Shown: in pieces, positions 28,101 to 37,698 of the stretch
Layout of the letters: every line of letters begins with the position of its first letter
How positions within the stretch are numbered: position 1 is the stretch's first letter
From: Bacillus wiedmannii
GTDB lineage: Bacteria; Bacillota; Bacilli; Bacillales; Bacillaceae_G
DNA length: 64,000 nt
Direction of reading: 5' to 3'
Assembly: GCF_001583695.1 (NCBI RefSeq)
Contig: NZ_LOBC01000082.1
Location: 1 to 64,000, forward strand
Translations under genes and position numbers: made by a program
Notes under the pieces: model-generated
Database searches by the model: none
Seen by the model: only the letters and a program-made list of their open reading frames with translations
What the model was told of the DNA's origin: nothing

Positions 28101-28664
28101 TTATTTTCTTAATTGGAGTCCCATTATAAAATCAACAAGAAAGTGTGCAAAGATTGTTATAAACAAATTTCCTGTCCATTCAAATACATAACCAAAGACA
28201 AAACTAATGAAACAGACGAAACAAAACAAAAATGGCTTTGTTATATACCGAATATGTAACACTGCAAATACTAAACTCGCTATTACAATTCCAAAGTGAG
28301 TCTGCACTACACCTCTAAATAAAAATTCTTCTGCAAAGCCGATAATGAACGTAATAACGAGTAGGTGCATAACTGACATTCCTTGAAACATCCTATCGTT
28401 AATACCACCATCATCAAACCAAGACTCTGGAAATACTCGCATTGCAACATAATCTAATAACACAATACCAATCGCCAACAAGCCGCCTATTATAAGTATA
28501 GATACCGGTTCCCACTTCCACAGACTATACACCGATTTTATATCTCGGAATAATATATATGCTAGTAAACAACCGATACCGATAATAATGAACTGTGTGA
28601 TATACAGATTCAGCCTTATTTCTTTCGGACTCATATCTTCAATATTATGCCTTTGAATGTTCAT
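28101..28664 (-). CDS. ypbD: YpbD-like CPBP family intramembrane protease
   Basis: A 187-residue polytopic membrane protein of the CAAX protease/bacteriocin-processing family. Motif 1 is EEFLFRGVVQ (with EExxxR), motif 2 is FAVLHI (FxxxH) and motif 3 is HFLVDF. Start at the ATG overlapping the recQ stop (ATGATG); ribosome site GGGGG is inside recQ. Possible roles are membrane protein processing or self-immunity; not known for this member. Confidence 0.87.
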   Translation of the reverse strand: MNIQRHNIEDMSPKEIRLNLYITQFIIIGIGCLLAYILFRDIKSVYSLWKWEPVSILIIGGLLAIGIVLLDYVAMRVFPESWFDDGGINDRMFQGMSVMHLLVITFIIGFAEEFLFRGVVQTHFGIVIASLVFAVLHIRYITKPFLFCFVCFISFVFGYVFEWTGNLFITIFAHFLVDFIMGLQLRK

Positions 28665-30193
28665 CATTCCCCCATCTTTTCTAGACCGAAAAGCTTTTGT
28701 AACTCTGTTTCCCAATTATAGTCGAAATCCGATTGTTGCGCTTGTCTTTTTTTATAATCTGTTTTTGTAATACCACAATAGTCACAGCAATTTTTCAACT
28801 CGTTCTCTTTTCTATAACCGAACTGTTGTAACAAATATTCACGCCTACATTCTTTCACTTGTATCCACGATTTCATGTTTTCTAGCTCACTATATTTATT
28901 ACGTATCCTTATTTCTACTTCAGCTATTAATCTGTTCATAATTTCATCTGACAAGCTCTCTAATTTTAATTTTCGCTGTTGTATGATTCCAAGCTGTTCA
29001 AGATGATAGCGGATAAAACGCCAATATTGTTCATTAAATCTTGCTGCATTATAACAAATTTCTTCTACCTCTTCTATTGGTAATTCTTTCGTTTGAAACA
29101 TTCTTTCTTGTAGTAAAGAGAATAAAAATTGTATTTGCGACTGACTTGGCAATTCATCTTCAATTATTGAAATTGGTAAATCGTGATCTAACGGACTACA
29201 TAGTAAGATAGCTATACTCGGTTCACCATCTCTTCCAGCTCTTCCGATTTCTTGTAAATAGGAAGCTATATTAGTCGGATAATGAAAATGAATAATATAG
29301 CTCGTATTCGACTTATTTACTCCCATACCAAAAGCACTTGTACATATTACAAGCTGCAACTGGTCATTCATAAACTGCTGTTGAATTAACATACGCTCTT
29401 CATGTTCCATACCACCATGATAAAAAGCGACACCAGTCACGCCTTTTCCTCTTAAATACTCCGTTAAACGTTCTGTCCACGCTCTGCTTGAACAATATAC
29501 AATCCCTGGCCCTTGTAAATACATCACCTGGTCCAAAAGCGCTTCTTTCTTCTCTTCTATCGTCTCCACAAATTGTACTTCCATAGCAATATTTGGACGA
29601 TCAATAGAGTATACATGCTGCGTCACTTTCTTCAAATCTAAACTCTCTGCTATATCTCGGAGTACATCTTTTGTCGCTGTTGCCGTTAATGCTAGCACGG
29701 TAGGAGACCCGATATTTTCAATGACTACATTTAGTTTTTTATAGTCTGGCCTAAAATCATAACCCCATTGTGAAATACAATGAGCCTCATCCACGACAAA
29801 TAATGAAATATGAACTTTCTTCAATTCTCTTATTAACACTTCCGACTGCAACATCTCTGGTGAAACAAAAATAAATTTATATGAAGCTAATTTTTTCATC
29901 GCTTCTCTTTTTTCATGTAATGTCCGAAAACTATTAAATGCTATTACTCGGTTTTTCACAACATACTTTAATTGTGTAACCTGATCTTCCATCAAAGATA
30001 ATAATGGTGATACAACAAGCACGGTTCCTTCTTGCATTAGCCCTGGAAGTTGATAGCACATAGACTTCCCTCTTCCAGTCGGGAGCATTGCTATAACATC
30101 TTTTCCTTCTAATAAATCTGTAATTACCCCTTTTTGCCCTGTACGAAATTCAGAATATCCAAACCATCTATATAAATATTCCTCAAGCTTCAT
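28664..30193 (-). CDS. recQ: ATP-dependent DNA helicase RecQ (short form)
   Basis: SF2 3'-5' helicase for recombination and fork repair. Walker A is LPTGRGKSMCYQLP, motif II is VVDEAHCISQWGYDFRP, motif VI is QEIGRAGRDGE, and the C-terminal zinc cluster is C-R-R-E...CCDYC. At 509 residues it lacks an HRDC domain, like B. subtilis RecQ/YpbC rather than RecS. It overlaps ypbB by 11 bases and ypbD by one. Confidence 0.95.
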   Translation of the reverse strand: MKLEEYLYRWFGYSEFRTGQKGVITDLLEGKDVIAMLPTGRGKSMCYQLPGLMQEGTVLVVSPLLSLMEDQVTQLKYVVKNRVIAFNSFRTLHEKREAMKKLASYKFIFVSPEMLQSEVLIRELKKVHISLFVVDEAHCISQWGYDFRPDYKKLNVVIENIGSPTVLALTATATKDVLRDIAESLDLKKVTQHVYSIDRPNIAMEVQFVETIEEKKEALLDQVMYLQGPGIVYCSSRAWTERLTEYLRGKGVTGVAFYHGGMEHEERMLIQQQFMNDQLQLVICTSAFGMGVNKSNTSYIIHFHYPTNIASYLQEIGRAGRDGEPSIAILLCSPLDHDLPISIIEDELPSQSQIQFLFSLLQERMFQTKELPIEEVEEICYNAARFNEQYWRFIRYHLEQLGIIQQRKLKLESLSDEIMNRLIAEVEIRIRNKYSELENMKSWIQVKECRREYLLQQFGYRKENELKNCCDYCGITKTDYKKRQAQQSDFDYNWETELQKLFGLEKMGE

Positions 30194-31244
30194 TTATACC
30201 CTCCATCCGCGCCAATACAAGACGAACTTCAAAATAAGAGATACCCTCTCCAACCGCTTGTTTCAACTCACGCAACTTACGTGTTTGTAATGCCTCAATT
30301 ACTTTTGTTACTTTATCTATTTTATCTTTTTCCATAAACATCTCGATTGAAAACTCTTTTTCCCGCAAAGCAATTTCAACAAAATGATCTTCTATCGTTG
30401 CAACCTTTAAATTTCTAATTGTCGCTATTTCATCTAAAGAGCGTCCTTGTCTCCAAAAATTATATGTTTTTTTCGTTGATAAACTAAATAATTCAGCTCT
30501 CTCATTTGGATAAGAGATAATCTCAGCTAATAGCGGAAATTCATTTTCTTTATCGTGAACTTCTTGTATAAAGAAGTGAATTGTACCCCAAAATAAAAAA
30601 TACACCCGGAATATATCTTGTTTCGTAATTTCCGCTAATTGCTGCAATGTACAACCGATACGTTCATATCCTGTTAATCTATATGTTACAATCGTCGCTT
30701 CTACCACATCACCTTTTCCTAAAAGATTATGTATTTCTTTCCATAATCTTTTAGCCAATTCACTTCGCCTATATGGTATACCTGTTAAAAAACGTTTTAC
30801 CCACATCATTATTTCTGTATCTTGTTGAATGGGAATAAACTTCGTATTATTCTGTTGTAAATTAGATATAGTTTGAATAATTAATGATAATCGTTTCCAA
30901 AATGTTTCACCTAATTCACCATAGTGTAAACCATGTAAATGCGTGGGAAAAGCATACACTTCCTCCCATGTATGTAACTGCATTTTACCTTTAGATGTTA
31001 ACAAATATGTATTTTCATGTATTTCTCGAATCAAATCTGCTTGCAACAACTTTGCAACTTCACGATCATAGTCTGTTCTATTTAACGATTTATATATTCC
31101 AAACAAAAATGAAATTCGGAACATATTTCCATCTTGTAACGTTTGCGAAGATCGTTTTCCTTTTAATAAATAATAAATAGAAGAAACGGTCCTTTCACCA
31201 TTCAATTGTTTTAAACAATACAATAAAGTATATTGTAGTTGCAT
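30183..31244 (-). CDS. ypbB: YpbB-like helix-turn-helix protein
   Basis: About 353 residues, mostly helical, in the family found directly upstream of and overlapping recQ in Bacillus. The C-terminal part resembles the helicase-associated HTH seen in RecQ-like proteins (RKLRELKQAVGEGISYFEVRLVLARM). Start ATG 31244, eight bases after AGGTGG. It may supply a DNA-binding or accessory domain to the short RecQ; this is inferred from constant gene pairing. Confidence 0.82.
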   Translation of the reverse strand: MQLQYTLLYCLKQLNGERTVSSIYYLLKGKRSSQTLQDGNMFRISFLFGIYKSLNRTDYDREVAKLLQADLIREIHENTYLLTSKGKMQLHTWEEVYAFPTHLHGLHYGELGETFWKRLSLIIQTISNLQQNNTKFIPIQQDTEIMMWVKRFLTGIPYRRSELAKRLWKEIHNLLGKGDVVEATIVTYRLTGYERIGCTLQQLAEITKQDIFRVYFLFWGTIHFFIQEVHDKENEFPLLAEIISYPNERAELFSLSTKKTYNFWRQGRSLDEIATIRNLKVATIEDHFVEIALREKEFSIEMFMEKDKIDKVTKVIEALQTRKLRELKQAVGEGISYFEVRLVLARMEGINEA

Positions 31245-31415
31245 TACCGCTTCCACCTTTCAATCTAGCTTAATTACTTTTTAGTACGATTGCACCATTC
31301 TATGTTACTCATTAAACTTATCATATCGGCACTATGTACTTGTATATAGTATATTGTACCAAACGAAATAACATTTACGTATTTTGAAAATCTTATGACA
31401 TAATGCAAAAATTAG

Positions 31416-31444
31416 TTGACACTCTAATTGATAAGGATTATCAT
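31416..31444 (+). promoter_or_regulatory. fer promoter with overlapping Fur box
   Basis: TTGACA at 31416-31421 and TATCAT at 31439-31444 are 17 bases apart. TGATAAGGATTATCA at 31429-31443 matches the 7-1-7 Fur consensus (TGATAAT-N-ATTATCA) with one mismatch and overlaps the -10. Confidence 0.65.
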
Positions 31445-31470
31445 TATAATTTTATGTTGAAAAGTTTTAA

Positions 31471-31791
<321 letters not shown>

Positions 31792-31806
31792 TCTTTTATT
31801 AACTTC

Positions 31807-31842
31807 AAAAAATATCCCTCATTCATATGAGGGATATTTTTT
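31807..31842 (+). terminator. Terminator after fer
   Basis: AAAAATATCCCTCAT and its inverse around a four-base loop, followed by TTTTTTG. Confidence 0.94.
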
Positions 31843-31866
31843 GTTTTCTATTTTCATTCTACTTAA

Positions 31867-31906
31867 TAAAAAAACACTAGTAGTTCCATACTACTAGTGG
31901 TTTTAT
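31867..31906 (-). terminator. Terminator after ribU
   Basis: CACTAGTAG/CTACTAGTG hairpin followed by TTTTTTTATTA on the minus strand. Confidence 0.92.
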
Positions 31907-31914
31907 TTTATATT

Positions 31915-32493
31915 TTATGCATTTTTCATTTTTGCAAACACCCATACTTTCAGGCGTGAGAATAACGCTACAAATACAATTGTCACAACAATTCCTTTAA
32001 TTAAATTAAATGGTAAGATTGCCGTTACAACCGTTGTTCTTATAGCCTCGCTAGACATAGCTGGTGAATTTAAAAACCAAGTGTAAGCTGGGAATATAAT
32101 GATGTAATTTAATACACTCATAATGAGCGCCATTGTAATTGTCCCTAGCATTAATCCTGTCGTTAAACTCTTAACAGTACGATACTTTCTAAATAAGAAA
32201 GCTGCCGGTCCAATAAATAAACATCCTGCAATAAAGTTAGCAATTTCTCCAACTGGCACTCCCGTTAAACTCCCTTGAATTCCGTAATGTAAAATATTCT
32301 TTATCGCCTCTACAATTATCCCTGCAACTGGCCCGAAAATAATTGCTGCAATTAGAGCTGGTACATCACTAAAATCAATTTTTAAAAATGGCGGAAGCCC
32401 TGGAAACGGGAAATCCAACATCATCAGTAAATATGCAATACTACTTAGCATCGCTACACTCACCATCTGCACTACACTGTTTTTTTGTTTCAT
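31915..32493 (-). CDS. ribU: Riboflavin transporter RibU (YpaA), ECF S-component
   Basis: Membrane S-component that binds riboflavin and works with the shared ECF energy module encoded elsewhere. 192 residues, about six hydrophobic helices. The family segment PFLKIDFSDVPALIAAIIFGP near residue 45, and GVPVGEIANFIAG, are clear. Start ATG 32493 behind AAGGAGAGAG. The FMN riboswitch and its terminator immediately upstream confirm the function. Confidence 0.95.
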   Translation of the reverse strand: MKQKNSVVQMVSVAMLSSIAYLLMMLDFPFPGLPPFLKIDFSDVPALIAAIIFGPVAGIIVEAIKNILHYGIQGSLTGVPVGEIANFIAGCLFIGPAAFLFRKYRTVKSLTTGLMLGTITMALIMSVLNYIIIFPAYTWFLNSPAMSSEAIRTTVVTAILPFNLIKGIVVTIVFVALFSRLKVWVFAKMKNA

Positions 32494-32568
32494 CTTTCTC
32501 TCTCCTTTTCCATCGATCATCTCATGGAAAGTGGAAAGGTTCTGCTATGCCTACTTTTTCATAGAACG

Positions 32569-32597
32569 AAAAAACCCTTTGTGTTTTACACAAAGGG
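32569..32597 (-). terminator. Riboswitch-controlled terminator in the ribU leader
   Basis: CCCTTTGTGTAAAACACAAAGGG hairpin plus a T run on the minus strand, between the FMN aptamer and ribU. It is the expression platform: FMN binding should favour this hairpin and stop transcription. Confidence 0.93.
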
Positions 32598-32658
32598 AGA
32601 ATTTAAGGCACATCAAACAGACGTTCAAATTCATATCTTTTTTGAACGCTTGAACCTC

Positions 32659-32792
32659 CATCTTCTCCCATCCAGACTATACTGTCGGCTTTGGAATCAC
32701 ACCAAATCCTGCCTTAACGGCTCGCGGGCTTAGAACAAAATCACATATAGTTCATCACCGCCGGTCGGGATTTTCACCCTGCCCCGAAGATA
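32659..32792 (-). promoter_or_regulatory. FMN riboswitch (RFN element)
   Basis: On the minus strand the conserved RFN blocks follow in order: CTTCGGGGCAGGGTGAAA, TCCCGACCGGCGGTGAT, AGCCCGCGAGCC, GATTTGGTGTGATTCCAAAGCCGAC (in part), and AGTCTGGATGGGAGAAGA. The order and spacing match the FMN aptamer that controls riboflavin genes. It explains most of the 547-base gap between ribU and the next gene. The remainder (32793-33040) shows only an AT-rich 9-bp inverted repeat near 32853-32875. Confidence 0.97.
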
Positions 32793-33040
32793 GACCGATA
32801 TTCTATTTTCCACTTTATTATACAACAACATAATCGTATTGTGAACAAAAAAAGCGTAACTTATTAAAAATAAGTTATTAATTTTATATAATCAAAACCA
32901 ATCACTATATTTTACAATACACCCCAGATTTTTTAGTATTCGGCATTTCCCCTATGAATCCCCTAGTCATATATAATGAAAAGTGATAAGATGTTGAATT
33001 GTTAAGATAAGAACATTTTCTGGATTATGGAGGAAATGTC

Positions 33041-33727
33041 ATGAAAAAAGAAAAGAGACACTCTATTCGAGAAGCAATGAAAAAAAACTTAAGAAAAGAA
33101 TACTTTTACTTAAAAAAAGAATTACTTTTCTACTGTCCAATTGATTTAGGCACATTCTCAAGCGAGACATACTATGCTGCTTTCGATGAAGATGGCATCA
33201 GTATTTATCAGTATGATAAAAAAACAGAGAGTAAATTAAAACTGTGTGAGCGTCACCCATGGAAGAGTTGGAATAAAGTGAAGGTGGATCATTATTTGAC
33301 AACTTCTCAATTTATTTTTCAAGGTGAGCGAAACTGGATATTATCCCTTTTCCAAAAAGGAAAAGAAGCTCAAAAAATAATTGAAGAGCACACATCTTTA
33401 CAAACTGAAGTTGTTTCCCGCTCTTTCTTAAAAAAACTTCCAGGATTCCGTTCTAATGCACCGTTGAATAAATACATCGGCAGCATTTGCTACACTGCAC
33501 TTATTGCATTTTTATTAAAATGGATGATTCCATTTCAAGCACCACAAATCGCCCTGTACTCCATTTCAATCGGTTGTATGCTTCTTGGTTTACTTTGTTT
33601 GACAATCGGTTTAATTGAACCGACTATTGTACTATTTCGAACGAACGAAAAAACAAGAACGAAAGTATTTTACTTATATAGCTACTTAGCTATTTCTGGA
33701 TTTATATGTGTCTTTATTTTTTGGTAA
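33041..33727 (+). CDS. Unknown membrane protein with cytosolic N-terminal domain
   Basis: A 228-residue protein. The first ~140 residues are basic and soluble, opening with a long positively charged helix (KKEKRHSIREAMKKNLRKEY). Then come three hydrophobic helices (about 147-162, 168-190, 208-227). I recognise no family motif. Start ATG 33041 seven bases after GGAGG. Convergent with the M23 hydrolase gene and sharing its terminator. Function not assignable from sequence. Confidence 0.75.
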   Translation: MKKEKRHSIREAMKKNLRKEYFYLKKELLFYCPIDLGTFSSETYYAAFDEDGISIYQYDKKTESKLKLCERHPWKSWNKVKVDHYLTTSQFIFQGERNWILSLFQKGKEAQKIIEEHTSLQTEVVSRSFLKKLPGFRSNAPLNKYIGSICYTALIAFLLKWMIPFQAPQIALYSISIGCMLLGLLCLTIGLIEPTIVLFRTNEKTRTKVFYLYSYLAISGFICVFIFW

Positions 33728-33758
33728 AAAAAGAGCTAGTTTAACTAGCTCTTTTTTT
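33726..33758. terminator. Shared bidirectional terminator
   Basis: AGAGCTAGTT/AACTAGCTCT stem with A and T runs on either side, between two convergent genes (ends 33727 and 33757). Confidence 0.93.
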
Positions 33759-34371
33759 ACTTTACGTATAATTGTTGATTTGGATAAATCCGATCTTGCT
33801 GCAGTCCATTTTTATCTTTAACTTCCTTAACTGACATACTAAATTTCCGTGCAATACTAACTAAAGTGTCCCCTTTTTGGACGACATATAAGGATGAGGA
33901 AACAACTTCATTTCTCTGTTCATTTAGAACAAGCAATGGATTCATCGCATTCTTTTTCGCCATCGTCCATCTTCCTTGATGAACTTCTAAATGTAAGTGT
34001 GCACCTCTCGATTCTCCTGTATTTCCTACTTCTCCAATTATTTCTCCTTTTGAAATATAATCCCCTTGAACTACATATCTCTTATTTAAATGCGCATACA
34101 CGGCCTCATATTCTCCATGTTTAATAAATACAACGTTTCCATAACTACTTGAATAATAAGACTTTGTTACCTTACCTTCTTGAATAGCTGCCACAGGCGT
34201 GCCAATCGGTGCCGCTATATCTATACCGTAGTGTTTTCCATGCCTTGTCCCAAAATAATCACTTATCTGCCCTTCAACAGGCCATGTCCATTGATTTCCC
34301 TCTGCGTACACATGTAATTGAGATAAAAACAATACCGTCAATAACATGACGCCACATTTTAACACTTTCAT
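33757..34371 (-). CDS. Secreted M23 endopeptidase with C-terminal LysM
   Basis: A 204-residue exported protein. A signal peptide (residues 1-23, ...QLHVYAEG) leads to a LytM/M23 zinc peptidase domain with HYGIDIAAPIGTPVAA and the GAHLHLEVH metal motif. One LysM domain follows at the C-terminus (YVVQKGDTLVSIARKF...NQQLYVK). The metal ligands are all present, so it should cut peptide cross-links in peptidoglycan. Start ATG 34371, six bases after GGAGG. Which growth stage uses it is unclear. Confidence 0.9.
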   Translation of the reverse strand: MKVLKCGVMLLTVLFLSQLHVYAEGNQWTWPVEGQISDYFGTRHGKHYGIDIAAPIGTPVAAIQEGKVTKSYYSSSYGNVVFIKHGEYEAVYAHLNKRYVVQGDYISKGEIIGEVGNTGESRGAHLHLEVHQGRWTMAKKNAMNPLLVLNEQRNEVVSSSLYVVQKGDTLVSIARKFSMSVKEVKDKNGLQQDRIYPNQQLYVK

Positions 34372-34456
34372 ATACATCCTCCGTTTTCTAATTAACACCA
34401 TACCTTCTCTTATTTTGGTATATTACAGAAAAAAGTATACAAAAAAAGAAAGTGAA

Positions 34457-35038
34457 TCACTCCACTTCCTTCTCGTTTTTATCACGAAAAACGATTGCAC
34501 TGCGATTATACTCCACATCTTTTACTTGTAATCGAGCGTTTATTACTCTAGCTACCGCAAACAAATAATCAGATAATCTATTTACATACTTTAGAACAAC
34601 TTCATTTATTTCCCCTTCTTTTTGCAAGGACACTACACATCGTTCTGCTCGCCTTACAACTGTACGCGCAATATGAATAGCAGCTGCGGCTTCGCTTCCA
34701 CCTGGTAAAATAAAACGCTCTAACGGCGGTGCTTCTTCTATATACGAATCAATCCTTCTTTCTAAGCTTTCAACCATTTCAACCGTTACTTTATAAGGAA
34801 TTTTCCCCTCTACTATCGCCAAGTCTCCCCCGCAATCAAATAGTTCATGTTGAATATTTTCAAGTTCATTGTAAATATCTCCAAAAGATCCGCCTTGTAG
34901 CTTAGTCATTGCATATCCAATATGAGAATTCGCCTCATCTATCGTGCCATATGCTTCAACTCGGATATTATCTTTATCCACTCTGCCGCCTATTACACTT
35001 GTTGTCCCTTTATCTCCTGTTTTCGTATATAATTTCAT
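34457..35038 (-). CDS. yvqK: PduO-type cob(I)alamin adenosyltransferase (YvqK)
   Basis: Transfers the adenosyl group of ATP to cob(I)alamin. The N-terminal MKLYTKTGDKGTTSVIGG ATP-binding segment, the substrate-binding FILPGGSEAAAAIHIARTVVRRAER and VNRLSDYLFAVAR are diagnostic. 193 residues. The ribosome site (GAGGGG) is about 12 bases upstream, rather distant. No cobalamin biosynthesis genes adjoin it, consistent with salvage. Confidence 0.94.
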   Translation of the reverse strand: MKLYTKTGDKGTTSVIGGRVDKDNIRVEAYGTIDEANSHIGYAMTKLQGGSFGDIYNELENIQHELFDCGGDLAIVEGKIPYKVTVEMVESLERRIDSYIEEAPPLERFILPGGSEAAAAIHIARTVVRRAERCVVSLQKEGEINEVVLKYVNRLSDYLFAVARVINARLQVKDVEYNRSAIVFRDKNEKEVE

Positions 35039-35082
35039 CGCTTCACGACACCCCTCTTGCTATTCTTCATTCGACTAAGATA

Positions 35083-35147
35083 GAAAAAAAGTTCTACTGT
35101 TATTTATTTAATTGATTTTACAAAAAAATAAAAAACAGTAGAACTTT
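35083..35147 (-). terminator. Terminator after resE with a long loop
   Basis: A perfect 14-bp inverted repeat AAAGTTCTACTGTT/AACAGTAGAACTTT spans a 32-base AT-only loop and is followed by TTTTTTTC on the minus strand. Unusually large loop, but position and tail fit a terminator. Confidence 0.72.
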
Positions 35148-35175
35148 ATTCATTATCAACTTTAAAAACACATAT

Positions 35176-36951
35176 CTAAATTATACGATTCGGTAAATAT
35201 ACAGAGAATGTAGTTCCCTCTCCAACAACACTTGAAACAGCAATTTTACCATCATGGCCTTGCACAATATTTTTTGCAATCGCAAGCCCGAGCCCCGTTC
35301 CACCTTTTTTCCCACGTGTTCTTGCTTTATCAGCTTTGTAGAAACGATCAAATAAAAATGGAATATCTTCTTCTGGAATACCAGCGCCCGAATCTTGTAC
35401 TTCAAAAGTAAGACCATTATTTTTCGTATTAATTACAAGCGTTACATGTCCGCCTGCATTCGTATGACGAATTGCGTTATCAATTAAATTCGTCAATACT
35501 TGTTCCATACGATCTGCATCAAACGGGTATTGTTCAATTGGATTCTGGAAATCAACCGTTAATGCGACTTCTTTATCCTTTGCAATTCCTTGGAATTTAC
35601 GACCTATTTTTTCAACGAAAGGATGAATATCAACTTCACCTATATGTAACTCTACATTACCACTTTCCATACGCGCTAAATCTAATAGTTCATTTACAAG
35701 TTTACCTAAACGAACAGATTCATCATAAATGATTTGAACGAACTCATTAATTTCTTCTTTCGTTTGCACAATATCATCTAAAATCGCTTCACTATACCCT
35801 TGAAGCATTACCATCGGTGTACGAAGTTCATGTGATACGTTTGCAATAAAGTCTTGACGCATCTTCTCAAGACGGCGTTCTTCCGTCATATCACGTAATA
35901 CAGCTACAGCGCCACGAATTTTCGTTTGGTTGTAAAGCGGCGTCATAAGAACTACATAGTTCCCTTTTTGTAAATTAATTTCAACCACTTGTTGTTGTTC
36001 ACTTTCTACAACGAGATGGAATAGTTCAACAAGTTCAGAAGGTAGTTTTTTACTGAGCTCTACTTCCTTTTCCTCTTGCCAAACTTGTAAGAAATGTTCA
36101 GCCGGCGGATTAATTACAACGACTTCACCTTCTTGATTTAACGTAATAACCCCATCTGCCATACTACTTAAAATACTTGCTAACTGTTCTTTTTCTTGCT
36201 GCAAGGCATTCATATTAAACTTCAACTGTTTCCCCATTTGATTTAAGGCCGTTGCAAGCTCACCAATCTCATCCTGAGATACCATAGGTGCTTTCGCATC
36301 AAACTTCCCACGCGCGACCTCAAAAGCAACCTCACGCATTTTACGGAGTGGTGCTGTAATTCGAGTAGATAAGAAGAATGCAAAGAACGTTGTTAATATA
36401 ATCGCAATCCCTGCTGATAAGAATATAAAATCAGTCGTTCTCTCCATACCTTGTATCGGTACTTGTAAAGATTCGTATACGAACACTGCACTTTGATTTT
36501 TTGAATGCACTGGTTTTCCGACAATCATAATATCATTTTCAGTGTTTTTATTCTTTCTACTATTAGAGGCTTTTCTAATGTTATTCTTAATTTCTTTTTT
36601 GTCTGTAAAAACAGCCGCTAATTCTTTATCTTCTTTCAAATCATCCATTGTAAGAGTGACTAACCCTTCTTGTTTCGGCGAAGAAGATATTTCTTTACCA
36701 TCTTCTACAATAATAATCCTTGAAAGGGGATCAGAGAATTTGTACGCGATATTCTCAATCGTTTTTACATCGGCACCTTCTTCAATTAACTCTGAAACAC
36801 TTGTTGCAACTTTTTGAAGCCTAGCTTCACTCATATCAACATAATATGTTCTAAAAAACTGTGAAAGTAAAATCGCAACAAATCCAAGAACAAACGAAAC
36901 GAGAAGTAATATAGTCATCCATAACTTCCCTACTACACTTCTCCAAAGCAT
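35176..36951 (-). CDS. resE: Sensor histidine kinase ResE
   Basis: Membrane sensor that phosphorylates ResD in response to oxygen limitation and nitric oxide. The 591 residues show TM1 (about 9-30), an extracytoplasmic domain, TM2 (about 173-195), HAMP, a PAS domain, the HisKA box (NVSHELRTPMVMLQGYSEA) and HATPase_c with GTGLGLAIAKNIV. The start codon overlaps the resD stop by one base. Last gene of resD-resE. Confidence 0.96.
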   Translation of the reverse strand: MLWRSVVGKLWMTILLLVSFVLGFVAILLSQFFRTYYVDMSEARLQKVATSVSELIEEGADVKTIENIAYKFSDPLSRIIIVEDGKEISSSPKQEGLVTLTMDDLKEDKELAAVFTDKKEIKNNIRKASNSRKNKNTENDIMIVGKPVHSKNQSAVFVYESLQVPIQGMERTTDFIFLSAGIAIILTTFFAFFLSTRITAPLRKMREVAFEVARGKFDAKAPMVSQDEIGELATALNQMGKQLKFNMNALQQEKEQLASILSSMADGVITLNQEGEVVVINPPAEHFLQVWQEEKEVELSKKLPSELVELFHLVVESEQQQVVEINLQKGNYVVLMTPLYNQTKIRGAVAVLRDMTEERRLEKMRQDFIANVSHELRTPMVMLQGYSEAILDDIVQTKEEINEFVQIIYDESVRLGKLVNELLDLARMESGNVELHIGEVDIHPFVEKIGRKFQGIAKDKEVALTVDFQNPIEQYPFDADRMEQVLTNLIDNAIRHTNAGGHVTLVINTKNNGLTFEVQDSGAGIPEEDIPFLFDRFYKADKARTRGKKGGTGLGLAIAKNIVQGHDGKIAVSSVVGEGTTFSVYLPNRII

Positions 36952-37667
36952 CAGTCGTTCACAACCTCAAATTTGTAACCTACGCCCCAAACGGTAACAA
37001 TCATCTTCGCAGCATCTGGTGATTTTTTGCTTAACTTCTCACGTAAACGCTTTACATGCGTATCAACTGTACGTAAATCTCCGAAGAATTCATATTGCCA
37101 TACTTCTTTTAACAATTGCTCACGATCAAATACCTTATCAGGCGCTTTCGCTAAGAATAATAGTAATTCGTACTCTTTCGGTGTTAAGTTTACTTCATTA
37201 CCATCTGCTGTAACACGGTGTGCATCATTATCAATTGTTAAATGAGGGAACACAGTAACATCTTTTGTCGTTGTATCTTGTGTAAAGAACGTTGTTGGTA
37301 CAGAACGGCGTAAGACCGCTTTCACACGAAGCACTACTTCACGTGGGCTAAATGGTTTCACAATATAATCATCAGTTCCTACCTCAAACCCTTGTACTCG
37401 GTTTACTTCTTCACCCTTCGCTGTCAACATAATAATTGGCGTCGCTTTTTTCTCACGAACCCCTTTACACACTTCAATACCATCTTTACCTGGCATCATA
37501 AGATCTAATAGGATTAAATCGTAATCATTTTGTAACGCCATTTCTAAAGCTGTATCACCATTGTCCGCTTCTTCAATTGTGTATTGTTCTCTTTCTAAAT
37601 ACATTTTCAACAAACGACGAATACGATCCTCATCGTCTACAATTAAAATTCTTGATTCATTTTCCAT
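36951..37667 (-). CDS. resD: Response regulator ResD
   Basis: OmpR-type regulator of aerobic/anaerobic respiration genes. The receiver has DDEDR, the phospho-acceptor aspartate in LLDLMMPGKDG and lysine in IVKPFSPREV; the winged-helix DNA-binding domain begins near residue 135 and contains LTPKEYELLLFLAK. 238 residues. An 8-bp hairpin abuts and partly covers the ribosome binding site. Separated from resC by a terminator, so resDE must also have its own promoter. Confidence 0.97.
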   Translation of the reverse strand: MENESRILIVDDEDRIRRLLKMYLEREQYTIEEADNGDTALEMALQNDYDLILLDLMMPGKDGIEVCKGVREKKATPIIMLTAKGEEVNRVQGFEVGTDDYIVKPFSPREVVLRVKAVLRRSVPTTFFTQDTTTKDVTVFPHLTIDNDAHRVTADGNEVNLTPKEYELLLFLAKAPDKVFDREQLLKEVWQYEFFGDLRTVDTHVKRLREKLSKKSPDAAKMIVTVWGVGYKFEVVND

Positions 37668-37673
37668 TTCTAC

Positions 37674-37698
37674 CCGTTGTGTACTTTTACCACAACGG
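37674..37698 (-). promoter_or_regulatory. Hairpin overlapping the resD ribosome binding site
   Basis: CCGTTGTG/CACAACGG perfect arms around nine bases, read on the minus strand. The 3' arm ends in the G residues of the GGGTAGAA ribosome site just before ATG. The upstream 37699-37925 stretch holds no gene; it must carry the resD promoter. Confidence 0.55.
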
